NCBI GenBank assembly: GCA_016709315.1 | Contig: JADJMZ010000005.1 | Span: forward strand, 186,001-250,000 | Origin: Ignavibacteria bacterium | Lineage (GTDB): Bacteria > Bacteroidota > Ignavibacteria > Tepidaquicellales > Tepidaquicellaceae | Length of the DNA: 64,000 bases | Reading direction: 5' to 3' | In this document: piece by piece, positions 34,457-44,326 of the stretch | Numbering within the stretch: the first letter of the stretch is position 1 | How the letters are laid out: every line of letters starts with the position of its first letter | The notes under the pieces: model-generated | What the model was told of the DNA's origin: nothing | Seen by the model: only the letters and a program-made list of their open reading frames with translations | Database searches by the model: none | Translations under genes and position numbers: made by a program

Positions 34457-34741
34457 ATGAAAATTAAACCATTAAGCGATAGAATTATCGTGAAACCTGC
34501 AGAAGCAGAGGAAAAAACAGCTTCAGGTATCATAATTCCCGATACTGCAAAGGAAAAACCAATGAAAGGCGAGATCATTGCAGTCGGAACAGGAAAAGTT
34601 GCTGACGACGGCAAAGTAATAAAAATGGAATTAAAAGTCGGAGATCAGGTTCTTTACGGAAAATACTCCGGAACAGAGATCACATACGAAGGTCAGGAAT
34701 ATCTGATCATGAGAGAATCAGATGTTTATGCAGTTATTTAA
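34457..34741 (+). CDS. groES: Co-chaperonin GroES
   Basis: 94-residue heptameric lid of the chaperonin. It opens with [12 protein letters not shown] and has the mobile loop [18 protein letters not shown], then [14 protein letters not shown] at the end. Length is typical. An AAAGGA-type ribosome site lies 8 bp before ATG. It is followed by groEL with a 60-bp gap containing AGGAGA. Confidence 0.97.
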   Translation: MKIKPLSDRIIVKPAEAEEKTASGIIIPDTAKEKPMKGEIIAVGTGKVADDGKVIKMELKVGDQVLYGKYSGTEITYEGQEYLIMRESDVYAVI

Positions 34742-34780
34742 GCTGTGTAAAAAAAGTCTTATTTAAAATTTAATTATTAA

Positions 34781-36442
<1,662 letters not shown>

Positions 36443-36443
36443 T

Positions 36444-36495
36444 CAGTTAGGCAGTTAGGCAGTTAGGCAGTTAGCAGTTTAGCAGTTTAGCAGTT
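36444..36495. repeat. Short CAGTTAGG tandem repeat after groEL
   Basis: Four GCAGTTAG-type 8-bp units pass into three GCAGTTTA units directly after the groEL stop. It is a simple-sequence tract without coding sense. Confidence 0.8.
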
Positions 36496-36540
36496 GATAT
36501 GATGAAATCGTAAATCAACAATCCAAAATCTAAAATATAA

Positions 36541-36575
36541 AAAGCCTCCCGGGTGAATGTCCGGGAGGTTTTTTT
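36541..36575 (+). terminator. Rho-independent terminator of groESL
   Basis: Perfect 8-bp stem CCTCCCGG/CCGGGAGG (36545-36552 and 36561-36568) with an 8-base loop, followed by T7. It ends the groESL transcript. Confidence 0.95.
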
Positions 36576-36630
36576 ATAAGACATTTTATTGTTGAAATGA
36601 AATTAGTATTTTAAATTGAAACAAATAAAT

Positions 36631-37095
36631 ATGGTTAAAACAAGAATCTATATTGATACTTCTGTTATTGGATGATGTTTTGATATAGAGTTTGAAAAAG
36701 ATACAAAATTATTTTTAGATAGACTGGAAAATAAAGAAGTAATTTTTATTTTATCAGATTTATTTGAATTTGAACTTTTAAATGCTCCTGTTAATGTTAG
36801 AGAAATACTTAAAAATTATCCCGAGAACTCTTTTGAAAGAGTTAAATTATCAGAAGAAGCCATTATACTTGCTGATCTTTACATTAAAGAAAAGGTTGTA
36901 GGAAAATCAAGTATTGAAGATTGTCGTCATATAGCTATAGTGACAATTTGTAAAGCAGATGTTTTGGTCAGTTGGAATTTTAAACATATAGTAAATCTTA
37001 ACAAAATAAGAGGATACAATTCTGTAAATTTAAAAAATGGATATTCGATATTAGAAATCAGAAGTCCAAAGGAGTTAATAAAAAATGAAACCTAA
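36631..37095 (+). pseudogene. PIN-domain (VapC-like) toxin with an in-frame TGA
   Basis: The frame from ATG 36631 reads KTRIYIDTSVIG, then TGA at 36673-36675, then CFDIEFEKD and 140 further residues to 37095. This is a PIN ribonuclease of the type that usually begins with IYIDTSVIGG; GGA to TGA is a single change. The acidic residues are otherwise kept (D9, later EDCRHIAI and NFKHIVN typical of this group). An internal start would lose the first catalytic aspartate. It overlaps the following small gene by 11 bp, as in toxin-antitoxin pairs. It is probably inactive unless TGA is read through. Confidence 0.8.
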
Positions 37096-37261
37096 AATAG
37101 AGAAAGATTTTGATGCTGTAAAAATGATGAGAGACATACGTGATAAAATAAATAATGAAACTATGGATATGAGTTTTGTGGAGTTAAAGAAATACATGTC
37201 AGAGCGATCGATTAACAATCAGGTTGTGAAAGATAAGAAAAGTGATTATTCAAAATCTTAA
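37085..37261 (+). CDS. Small antitoxin-like protein partner of the PIN protein
   Basis: 58-residue protein starting at ATG 37085 inside the end of the PIN gene. It reads FDAVKMMRDIRDKINNE and then MSFVELKKYM, a charged, helix-rich pattern seen in small partners of PIN-domain toxins. The name antitoxin rests on this context; no DNA-binding motif is clear. A second, broken copy lies at 37746-37886. Confidence 0.7.
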   Translation: MKPKIEKDFDAVKMMRDIRDKINNETMDMSFVELKKYMSERSINNQVVKDKKSDYSKS

Positions 37262-37441
37262 AGAGATATATTTGATAAAATGAAATCTGAAAAGATTACG
37301 AAAGTATCCGATAGAAAAATAAATAGAAAATACAAAGCTTAGTTAAAACACCTTTTACTTCCCATAATTTTTCCCGCTTAACGTTGCAACCTTCTTCGCA
37401 GATATTATTACCATTGCCAATTGAACCTTTAAAATATTAAA

Positions 37442-37744
37442 ATGAATCACTTAATCTGTAAAATAATCTCATTGGGAATAACAGCTCCTTATACTTTAGA
37501 ACTGAAATTTATTGACGGAGCAATTAAAGAAATTAATTTTGAAAGAATGTTATTTGGTGAAATGTTTTCGCCATTAAAAGATCAAAAGTTATTTAATCAG
37601 GTTTCAATTGATCCGGAAGTTCATACTATAGTCTGGCCAAACGGAGCAGACTTTGATCCGGCAATTCTGCATGACTGGGATGAATTTAAAGATGAATTAA
37701 TAAAGAGATCAAGTAAATGGGAAATTTTACAAAACAATAATTAA
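37442..37744 (+). CDS. DUF2442-family protein
   Basis: 100-residue protein of the DUF2442 family: APYTLELKFIDGAIKEINFE, then the typical FGEMFSPLKD and TIVWPNGADFDPAILHDW near the end. Members occur beside toxin-antitoxin-like genes, often with DUF4160 proteins, and are thought to be accessory or antitoxin-like; the function is not established. The DUF4160 partner is absent here. Confidence 0.85.
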   Translation: MNHLICKIISLGITAPYTLELKFIDGAIKEINFERMLFGEMFSPLKDQKLFNQVSIDPEVHTIVWPNGADFDPAILHDWDEFKDELIKRSSKWEILQNNN

Positions 37745-37745
37745 T

Positions 37746-37886
37746 ATGAAATAAGAATTTGATACCGTAAAGATGATGATAGAAATACGTGATAAGATCA
37801 GTAATGAAACTATGGATATGAGTTTTGAGGAATTGAAGAAATTCAAATCAGAAAAATATAATAAAAACCAGGTTGTCAGCTTTTAG
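37746..37886 (+). pseudogene. Broken second copy of the antitoxin-like gene
   Basis: ATG AAA is followed by TAA at the third codon, then EFDTVKMMIEIRDKISNE and MSFEELKKFK in the same frame to TAG at 37884-37886. It matches the partner at 37085 over about 40 residues. No toxin gene precedes it; the DUF2442 stop is 1 bp upstream. It is either a relic or uses an internal ATG (37773) to make a shorter protein. The region 37887-38138 shows no feature. Confidence 0.7.
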
Positions 37887-38138
37887 CACATAATCTAAAC
37901 TATATTCTTACCAGTTTTCTAATAATTCAAGTTTTCAAATCAATTTCACAACTATAATTTCAAAATCTGATTTAAAATAATTGTTAATAACCCTCATTTT
38001 AATCCAAAATCAACGTTTTTGATTAATCTGCTATAAAGAATGAACACCTTTTCAAACAAAATTATAGCAAGGGCAAAATACATATATTTACTTTGAAGTC
38101 CGTTCTTATGATATTTTCTAAGTTAGAATCAAAACAAT

Positions 38139-38600
38139 ATGACATACTATCATCAGCAAACAAAATTCACCTGCGGACCTGCTTCTATAAGAAACTGCCT
38201 CCTGGCTTTTGGTTATATTTATTCCGAAAAGAAAATCAGAGACTACACTAATACCAGCAGAGACAGCGGAACGAATGAAAGAAAGATATTCCGGGCTCTG
38301 AAAAAACTCGGATTCAGTTATAAAGAGTTTTTTAATAAAAGCGAACAGGCATTCAGACAAAGGATAATCTATAATCTGAAGAAAGGAAATAAAATTATAA
38401 TTTTGACCGATCATGAAGATCACTGGATCAGCGTTGTTGATTATTCAAATAAAAAACTTGAAGTCATTGATCCTGAACGCACGAGAATAAGAATTGAACT
38501 TACTCCAAAGGAACTCGGCAAATGGTGCTTAAATTTTAATAAACATTCAAAAACAACTTACTACTACGGTATAATAATTCATAAACCCAAAGAAGCATAA
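38139..38600 (+). CDS. C39-like cysteine peptidase domain protein
   Basis: 153-residue protein made of one papain-like C39 domain: Q6 (oxyanion), catalytic C12 in FTCGPASIRN, His in DHEDHWISVVDY and VIDPE following. Stand-alone C39 domains occur as processing peptidases for double-glycine leaders or as other peptidases. No leader-peptide gene or ABC exporter is adjacent, so the substrate is unknown. There is no signal peptide. Start ATG 38139 is the first in frame. Confidence 0.78.
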   Translation: MTYYHQQTKFTCGPASIRNCLLAFGYIYSEKKIRDYTNTSRDSGTNERKIFRALKKLGFSYKEFFNKSEQAFRQRIIYNLKKGNKIIILTDHEDHWISVVDYSNKKLEVIDPERTRIRIELTPKELGKWCLNFNKHSKTTYYYGIIIHKPKEA

Positions 38601-38741
38601 TTTTTCACTGCAATTTCAAATAAATTTATTCAATTACCTCCGGATTTTAGATATTAAGAATATAATACTTCCTTATGACTGCTATGATCAATTAAGATTG
38701 TATTCTGATACGAATGCCTGAATTCACACAAATTTAATTTT

Positions 38742-38840
38742 TTCCTGCTTGCTAAGCCCCCCGCTCCGCGAGGCCTGCTCCAAGGCGAGCGAGCGCCCAA
38801 GCAATATCAACATTCCCAAGCTGGGGGGCTTGGGAATGAG
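38742..38840. repeat. R2 element, reverse orientation
   Basis: TTCCTGCTTGCTAAGCCCCC, the GCTCCGCGAGGCCTGCTCC core, CATTCCCAAGC and GCTTGGGAATGAGG match 28275-28380 in reverse. It lies between the C39 gene and the next gene's 3' end. Confidence 0.75.
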
Positions 38841-38865
38841 GATAAATATTTTAATTCAAAATCTA

Positions 38866-41052
38866 TCAATCTGTCTCTTCCGGACTCATCACATGAACAT
38901 TTAATCCTATATTGTTTTCTACAAAACTAATATCCTCAATATCTGTAATTCCGTCATTGTTTAAATCTGAAGTCAAATATCCTGTGGTTGAAGTAAAGGC
39001 AAAATTATCTGTAAAGCTGAGATCCGAACAGTCAATTGTTCCGTCCTGATTTACATCGCCGGAATAAAAATAAGCTTTTGAATTTATCATCTTCAGATTA
39101 TTCCCGAATGCCATTGTCGAATCAAGAGAAAAATCATAGTTAAGGGAATAAGAACTGAATGTCTCCCCGTTTAGTTTACTCCATATTTTAACAGAATTTC
39201 TGTGTTCAATAATTATATAATATCTGCTTCTGTCATCAGGCAGAGTAAATTTGCATGTTCCGGTTCCATCCGGATGAATGTAAACATTTTTAGTTTCTAT
39301 CTTCAATCCCGGATTGTGTATATCTGCTAAAGAAACTTTCACTGTATCACTTCTCGGATAAACAGCTTCGAGCAGAACTTTAAAATTAAAATCTGATGCT
39401 CTTGAATTCAGTTCGTTTTCATACTGACCGATTTGAAGCGCAAGTGATGAGTTGAATATAGACCCACCTGTAGTAACATTTGAATTATCTCTGTATCTGT
39501 AAGTAAGCGAGTTTGTGCCTGAAATGTTTTTCATACCTATCAGATGAGCAGGAAGAGAGTTACTGTAATATTTATTCAGAAAGCTGTTTCCCGTTCTGTC
39601 CTGATTAAACTGAATAACAATATCCGAGTTTGCAGTAAGAGAATTGCCAACCTCAAGACATATCTGAAAGCTGACATAATCATCGGAACCGCCTGATTTC
39701 AAAGGCGCTTTATCATAAGTTATAATCATCTGATTTTCAGTAACTTTATAACTCAGTCTGTTACCGGTTACTTCAGTATTCTGATAATCAAGATCAATCC
39801 AGAATGAAGCAATCGCTGGAACCGGCTGTATCATGAGTAAAAATACCTGCGAAGGATCATTTGAAGTAAGAATTCCGTTCCTTTTAAAAGCTATTATACC
39901 GTTAGTTGTAATGAAAACAGAATCGTATTCAATATTAAAAAATTTAATTTTTTTATCTGAGGGGAGAATGTTTCCCAGACTAAAATATCCATTGTCAATG
40001 TCGCCGGTAAAATTTCCTGCAGATTTCAGATTTCCGTTTAAAATCAGATTTGTTGATAAAGTAGTATCTCTCCAGTTGAATTGCGGATTAGAAGGAGCGT
40101 TGTCAGAGCAGTCGGATGAATTAGCAAAGTAATAATTTCCGTTTGATGTTGCGCCGCCGCCGTAATTTGATGGTGAGAGAGTGAATGTCGAAGTAAGCGT
40201 ATCATTACTTCGGTTCATATCACTTTCCAGGCATGAATAAATTTTCACATTATAAACTCCGGGAATATTTATATTAATCAGACTGTCAAAATAAATAATC
40301 TTTGTATGATTGCCTGATATTGTATCTGACTTAGTGCTTGTAAAGGATACAGGTCCTGTTATTTTATATGTAATGTTGAAAGGAGTGATTATACTTGATG
40401 AACTGTTATTTATCAAAGATGCTTTTGGCACAAAACCTCTAAGCGTACAATTTCCCCAGAGACCTTTCGGAAAAATATTATCTGTAATGCCGACTTCACC
40501 CGGCACATCATTTCCTATCTTCACTTCATCTATCCTTATATTTTCTCCGTCCAGATTTGAATGGACAAATCCAATCCAGACTTTTTGTCCTGAATATGAA
40601 TTCAGACTCACAGCAACTCTGCTGTATATATTAGGATTAAGATAATTCAATCCTTCATACATAGTAAGAAGTGTTGTATTCATACTTGAGGCCAGGGAAT
40701 CCGTATTTGAAATTTTAACCTTAAGAGTATCTCTGTAAACATTCCAGAATGTCTGTCTGAAAAAAAACACAAGCGAATCTCCGGTAGAAGGTATGATACT
40801 TTTTGTTATAAGATAATTCAGGGAAGCTGAGGAAGAGAAATTGGAAACTGCACACCCGGAACCGAGTTTTGTAGTTCTTACTGATCTGTTCCATTGCCCG
40901 TCTGTAGCGCCGCTGCTGTATGAACTCCAGCCCTCGGGAGGAAACCCGGGTCCGTCAAAACTTTCATTTATTTTTATCTGAGCAAAACCGGTGTTACTGT
41001 TTAAACTTACCCCAATGCAAATGAGAAGAATAAGACTGAAAAGAAAATTCAT
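38866..41052 (-). CDS. Secreted protein with N-terminal adhesin-like lectin domain and C-terminal dockerin-like module
   Basis: 728-residue exported protein. After the signal (about residues 1-24) comes a cleaved-adhesin/MAM-like jelly roll (INESFDGPGFPPEGWSSY, later QNKVWIGFVHSN-like stretch and IRIDEVKIGNDVPG). A long middle contains a GYFSLGN...ITTNGIIAF module. The C-terminus holds two Ca-binding-like loops (SGDVNQDGTIDCSDLS and SDLNNDGITDIEDIS). The HRNSV-W motif before them is shared with the next two genes. There is no T9SS sorting domain. The protein is extracellular; the partner for the dockerin-like module is unknown. Confidence 0.8.
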   Translation of the reverse strand: MNFLFSLILLICIGVSLNSNTGFAQIKINESFDGPGFPPEGWSSYSSGATDGQWNRSVRTTKLGSGCAVSNFSSSASLNYLITKSIIPSTGDSLVFFFRQTFWNVYRDTLKVKISNTDSLASSMNTTLLTMYEGLNYLNPNIYSRVAVSLNSYSGQKVWIGFVHSNLDGENIRIDEVKIGNDVPGEVGITDNIFPKGLWGNCTLRGFVPKASLINNSSSSIITPFNITYKITGPVSFTSTKSDTISGNHTKIIYFDSLININIPGVYNVKIYSCLESDMNRSNDTLTSTFTLSPSNYGGGATSNGNYYFANSSDCSDNAPSNPQFNWRDTTLSTNLILNGNLKSAGNFTGDIDNGYFSLGNILPSDKKIKFFNIEYDSVFITTNGIIAFKRNGILTSNDPSQVFLLMIQPVPAIASFWIDLDYQNTEVTGNRLSYKVTENQMIITYDKAPLKSGGSDDYVSFQICLEVGNSLTANSDIVIQFNQDRTGNSFLNKYYSNSLPAHLIGMKNISGTNSLTYRYRDNSNVTTGGSIFNSSLALQIGQYENELNSRASDFNFKVLLEAVYPRSDTVKVSLADIHNPGLKIETKNVYIHPDGTGTCKFTLPDDRSRYYIIIEHRNSVKIWSKLNGETFSSYSLNYDFSLDSTMAFGNNLKMINSKAYFYSGDVNQDGTIDCSDLSFTDNFAFTSTTGYLTSDLNNDGITDIEDISFVENNIGLNVHVMSPEETD

Positions 41053-41301
41053 AAAATTTCTCCAACTTAATTAATAAAATACTGATTGAATTTTTTTGGG
41101 GATTTCTTAGAATTTTATTTTGAGGAGAGCAAGATCATTGCCCGATAAAATGCCATTTTTAAAAATTGTATGAAAAGATCCTTGGGAAGACCTTTGAGAA
41201 TTTTACATGTATACAATTTTTGTGTGTGCAAATATGAGTATTTATATATTGTAAGTCAAGAGAGAGTGATAATTATATAAAAATATTTTAACATTGCTAA
41301 A

Positions 41302-41333
41302 AATTTTCCTGCTTGCGTCGAAGCAGGAAAATT
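41302..41333 (-). terminator. Hairpin, probable terminator after the cupredoxin gene
   Basis: Perfect 13-bp stem AATTTTCCTGCTT/AAGCAGGAAAATT with a 6-base loop, 60 bp downstream of the minus-strand gene at 41394. The AT-rich base of the stem gives TTTT on the minus strand. Nothing else is seen in 41053-41393 apart from a small ACCACA/TGTGGT hairpin near 41357. Confidence 0.7.
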
Positions 41334-41393
41334 CATATTGGACTTTGTATTTCATACCACACATATTGTGGTATTTACAAGAGTTTTAATCTG

Positions 41394-42287
41394 TTAAGGT
41401 AAAATTGAACTCACTGAATTGAAAGCATTGTTATCAACCAGAGAAAGATCCTGAGCATCCACGAAATCATCTCCGGTCAGATCCGAGACTACATATCCTG
41501 ACAAAGAAAGCGTAGCATCATTGTCAACCTTGCTGATATCCGATGCATCAACTGTTCCGTCCCTTACCACATCTCCTCCGTAAAAAACATATTTCCCTGA
41601 TTTAAGGATCATATTATTTCCGAATGCCTGTGCAGCACCGGTAGTGAAATCATAAATTTTCGTTGTACCCGCTGTAAATGATTGCGGGTTTTTGCACCAT
41701 GTCTCGATGGAGTTTCTGTGAATCACAGAGATATAATATGTTCCGCCAGGAGCAGAACTGAATGTCAGTGTACCGTTTCCGCTTGAGCTGAGTTTTATTT
41801 TTGCCTGATCCATAATCGCATAAGGACTTGTCTGATTTCTGAGGTAAACTCTTACAGTATCCTGAACAGTGACCGTTCCATTCCAGAAACCTTCCATTAA
41901 AGAAGTAAGATTTAGCGTAACCAACGGAGCTGAAGCTGTTATTACGCCGACCATTCCGCTGCCGCCGTGAGGAACGCATTTATAATTGTAAGTTCCGGCA
42001 ACTGTAACTTTATACACAAATGTGTTAGTAACAGAATTTATATTCGAATTCCATGCTGCAGCACCTGCAGGTCTTGAAGTAAGCGCTGACCCGTCGCAGG
42101 TAGTAGTGTGACTTCCGTTAAGCCAGTTCCATCTCACAGTATCACCTACCTGAACTGAAATACTTGCTGGTGAGAATTGAAAATTTGAAACAGAAACATT
42201 AACTGTTGTTGAAAATGAATTTTTACAATTAAAGAAAAATGCAAGAAGAACAATTGCAATAAATAAAGTTGGTTTAAATTTTTTCAT
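41394..42287 (-). CDS. Secreted cupredoxin with C-terminal dockerin-like module
   Basis: 297-residue exported protein. Signal about residues 8-26. Residues 28-117 are a plastocyanin-like domain with the type 1 copper ligands H60, C104, H107 and M112 (CVPHGGSGM). Residues about 120-215 are a beta-domain with HRNSIETW. The C-terminus has two Ca-binding-like loops (GGDVVRDGTVDASDIS and SDLTGDDFVDAQDLS). A soluble electron carrier linked to a dockerin-like tail is unusual; no T9SS domain is present. The C-terminal half matches the genes on either side. Function is inferred as extracellular copper/redox protein. Confidence 0.85.
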   Translation of the reverse strand: MKKFKPTLFIAIVLLAFFFNCKNSFSTTVNVSVSNFQFSPASISVQVGDTVRWNWLNGSHTTTCDGSALTSRPAGAAAWNSNINSVTNTFVYKVTVAGTYNYKCVPHGGSGMVGVITASAPLVTLNLTSLMEGFWNGTVTVQDTVRVYLRNQTSPYAIMDQAKIKLSSSGNGTLTFSSAPGGTYYISVIHRNSIETWCKNPQSFTAGTTKIYDFTTGAAQAFGNNMILKSGKYVFYGGDVVRDGTVDASDISKVDNDATLSLSGYVVSDLTGDDFVDAQDLSLVDNNAFNSVSSILP

Positions 42288-42349
42288 GAGATGTTGTTTA
42301 GATTTAAATTTAAAATAATGATTTTTTACTTCAGTTAATATACTTGAAA

Positions 42350-42395
42350 AGCAGTTATTTTATCTCAGGGTCTCCCGAAAGAATGTTACTTCTAA
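42350..42395 (-). promoter_or_regulatory. Shared leader motif before the cupredoxin gene
   Basis: On the minus strand this reads GAAGTAACATTCTTTCGGGA and GACCCTGAGA, about 65-110 bp before the gene start. A similar block precedes the next gene (44115-44175). It could be an operator or a structured RNA leader; no known class matches. Confidence 0.4.
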
Positions 42396-42442
42396 CTTTC
42401 AGATTAAATCACAATACAGTTAGCATTTGAGAATAAAAGACA

Positions 42443-42472
42443 AAAGCCGCAGTTCATTAAACCTGCGGCTTT
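42443..42472 (-). terminator. Rho-independent terminator after the 42507-43958 gene
   Basis: Stem AAAGCCGCAG/CTGCGGCTTT (42443-42452 and 42463-42472), 35 bp after the stop on the minus strand and followed there by TTTTGTCTTTT. Confidence 0.9.
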
Positions 42473-42506
42473 AAGGATAACTGATATTTTGATTTTTTAA
42501 AATACT

Positions 42507-43958
42507 TCAGGGAGCGACAGTTGAGACCCCAAGAGTTGCATTATTGTCAACAACAGAAAGATCCTGAGCATCCACAAAATCATCTCCTGTAAGATCAGTA
42601 TTCACATATCCGGAAACTGAATTGTTTGCATCATTATCTATGCTGCTGATATCAGACGCATCAACTGTTTCATCTTTATTTACATCACCGCTGTATATGC
42701 AATATTTAGATCCTTTAAGAGTCAGATTATTCCCGTAAGCTTTTGTTGATGCATCAGAAAAATCATAATTCATTAAACCCGAACTGAAACTTACAGCCGT
42801 CGCGCTCCATGTATTAATTGAGTTTCTGTGATTTACTACAATATAATAAGGCGTTCCGTTTGAAGTGTTGTTAAAGTTAAAAGATCCGTTTCCGTTTGCA
42901 TCAAGAATATCCTTTGACTGATCAATTAAATTAAATGGAGAAATATTATTTCTTAATTCTATAATTGCAGTATCCGATGTCATTATATTATTCACATTAT
43001 CATACAATCCTTCAATGTATGATTTAAGATTTAAAGTACTGAAAATGTTTATTATCCCTACTTCCCTTCTCAGTAAAGTTTTAGTATTTGTTCCGTTCGG
43101 AAAAATTCCGTCAGCATCAGTATAAGAAGAGAATAAAGAATAGTCTGCATTTCTGAATTCAATTCTTCTTATTCCATTTGGGTTATTTGCACCGATAGGG
43201 ACAATTGCCGCAAAATCACCGGCAGCGCTCGTTCCGCTTTGTAAGAATACATCATTTACAGATACAGGCAAATCGCTTTGAGTAGTATTTGTAGCAGTAG
43301 AGTTTCTTGTCTGATAAGAGTAAACAGGATTACCTGATCCGGAAACATTATTATAAAGAAGTACATATTTTCCTGATTCATTAATAAATCCTGTGCCTTT
43401 TATAAATGCACCGTCATCAGCCGCAGTGACAGTCCTGGCGGTGGCGGGTATATCAAGCGCTGTGATCTGTTTTGACCCGATGAATGCAGGATTTCCTGAA
43501 ATGCTTCCTCCTGTTATTGCGTAACCGATGCGGAGATTATGAACCTGTCCTGCATCAAATCTCGAACCGTTTCCTGTCGGCTGAATGAATGACCAGAATG
43601 GTCCGCTGTCTCCGTTACCATCTGTTGTAAAAGCAAGCGTGTCCCTCTGTCCGGTGAATGCATTTCTGTTTCTGTTCCAGACATTTCCTGCACCGAACGA
43701 AGTTACTGCATCTGTAATTAATCCAATTCCAATCTGTACGTCATAAGCTGTGTTTGGCAGCAAACCTGTAATCTGAAGGCAGACAGCAAAAGGCGTCCTT
43801 GCATTGTTTGTACCGCTTGCTGTTTTACTTCCTATGAACTGGGGAACTACTTTTTCAACCAAAAGTGTATCTGCAAATATTTTTCCTGAATTCCCGGTGA
43901 TTAAAAAAGAAAATAATATTGCCGTTATAAAGACTGATTGGTAAATAGTTTTTTTCAT
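42507..43958 (-). CDS. Secreted protein with C-terminal dockerin-like module
   Basis: 483-residue exported protein. Signal about residues 10-29. The N-terminal 260 residues resemble exported proteins of unknown type in this phylum, with QFIGSKTASGTNNARTPFAV and NTAYDVQIGIGL; I do not recognise a family. The region around 310-400 and the HRNSINTW motif match the neighbouring two genes. The C-terminus has SGDVNKDETVDASDIS and TDLTGDDFVDAQDLS loops. No T9SS domain is present. The gene is followed by its own terminator, so it is transcribed separately from the cupredoxin gene. Confidence 0.75.
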   Translation of the reverse strand: MKKTIYQSVFITAILFSFLITGNSGKIFADTLLVEKVVPQFIGSKTASGTNNARTPFAVCLQITGLLPNTAYDVQIGIGLITDAVTSFGAGNVWNRNRNAFTGQRDTLAFTTDGNGDSGPFWSFIQPTGNGSRFDAGQVHNLRIGYAITGGSISGNPAFIGSKQITALDIPATARTVTAADDGAFIKGTGFINESGKYVLLYNNVSGSGNPVYSYQTRNSTATNTTQSDLPVSVNDVFLQSGTSAAGDFAAIVPIGANNPNGIRRIEFRNADYSLFSSYTDADGIFPNGTNTKTLLRREVGIINIFSTLNLKSYIEGLYDNVNNIMTSDTAIIELRNNISPFNLIDQSKDILDANGNGSFNFNNTSNGTPYYIVVNHRNSINTWSATAVSFSSGLMNYDFSDASTKAYGNNLTLKGSKYCIYSGDVNKDETVDASDISSIDNDANNSVSGYVNTDLTGDDFVDAQDLSVVDNNATLGVSTVAP

Positions 43959-44114
43959 AACAAATGAAATTAAAATTTTGAATTATAAAAATAAATTTTT
44001 TATTCTGAACTGATATAAATTCTGTAATTCAAAATTATGAAAATCACTTTTAACTTTATATGCAATTGTGTTAATAAATTGTAAATTTTTGTAACAGATT
44101 AATAATCTAAAGCA

Positions 44115-44175
44115 GTCATCTTACTGAGTCGCAGGATCCCCCCGAAAAGATATGACTTCCTGTTTTAGCAGGGTC
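44115..44175 (-). promoter_or_regulatory. Shared leader motif and hairpins before the 42507-43958 gene
   Basis: On the minus strand GAAGTCATATCTTTTCGGGG and GGATCCTGCGACTCAG lie about 155-215 bp before the gene start and match the block at 42350. The stretch 43959-44326 also holds a pairing of AGCAGGGTC with GACCCTGTT (about 44167 and 44223) and a perfect hairpin ACCTTTC/GAAAGGT (44259-44278) before the dihydrouridine synthase gene. Confidence 0.4.
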
Positions 44176-44326
44176 ATTCCGCAGGTAAAGAATTAGAATT
44201 AATGCAAAATCTATATGCTAAAGACCCTGTTAGTTATATCACTTACCAGCAGCCGGTAACCTTTCAGATCAGAAAGGTATTTTAAATAAATTTCTAATTA
44301 TAATTACATTGTTTAAATTAACTTAC

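Noticed and set aside
36673..36675. TGA read as glycine or selenocysteine in the PIN gene
   Set aside because: Other genes here use TGA as a stop (for example mutS2 and A1), and no selenocysteine signal or family precedent is visible; a simple mutation or base error is enough.
44309..44326. TTG as start of the dihydrouridine synthase
   Set aside because: ATG at 44327 leads directly into the usual short N-terminus, so six extra residues are not needed.
44100..44326. Known riboswitch before the dihydrouridine synthase gene
   Set aside because: Hairpins are present, but none of the conserved cores of c-di-GMP, preQ1, TPP, cobalamin or SAM riboswitches could be seen.
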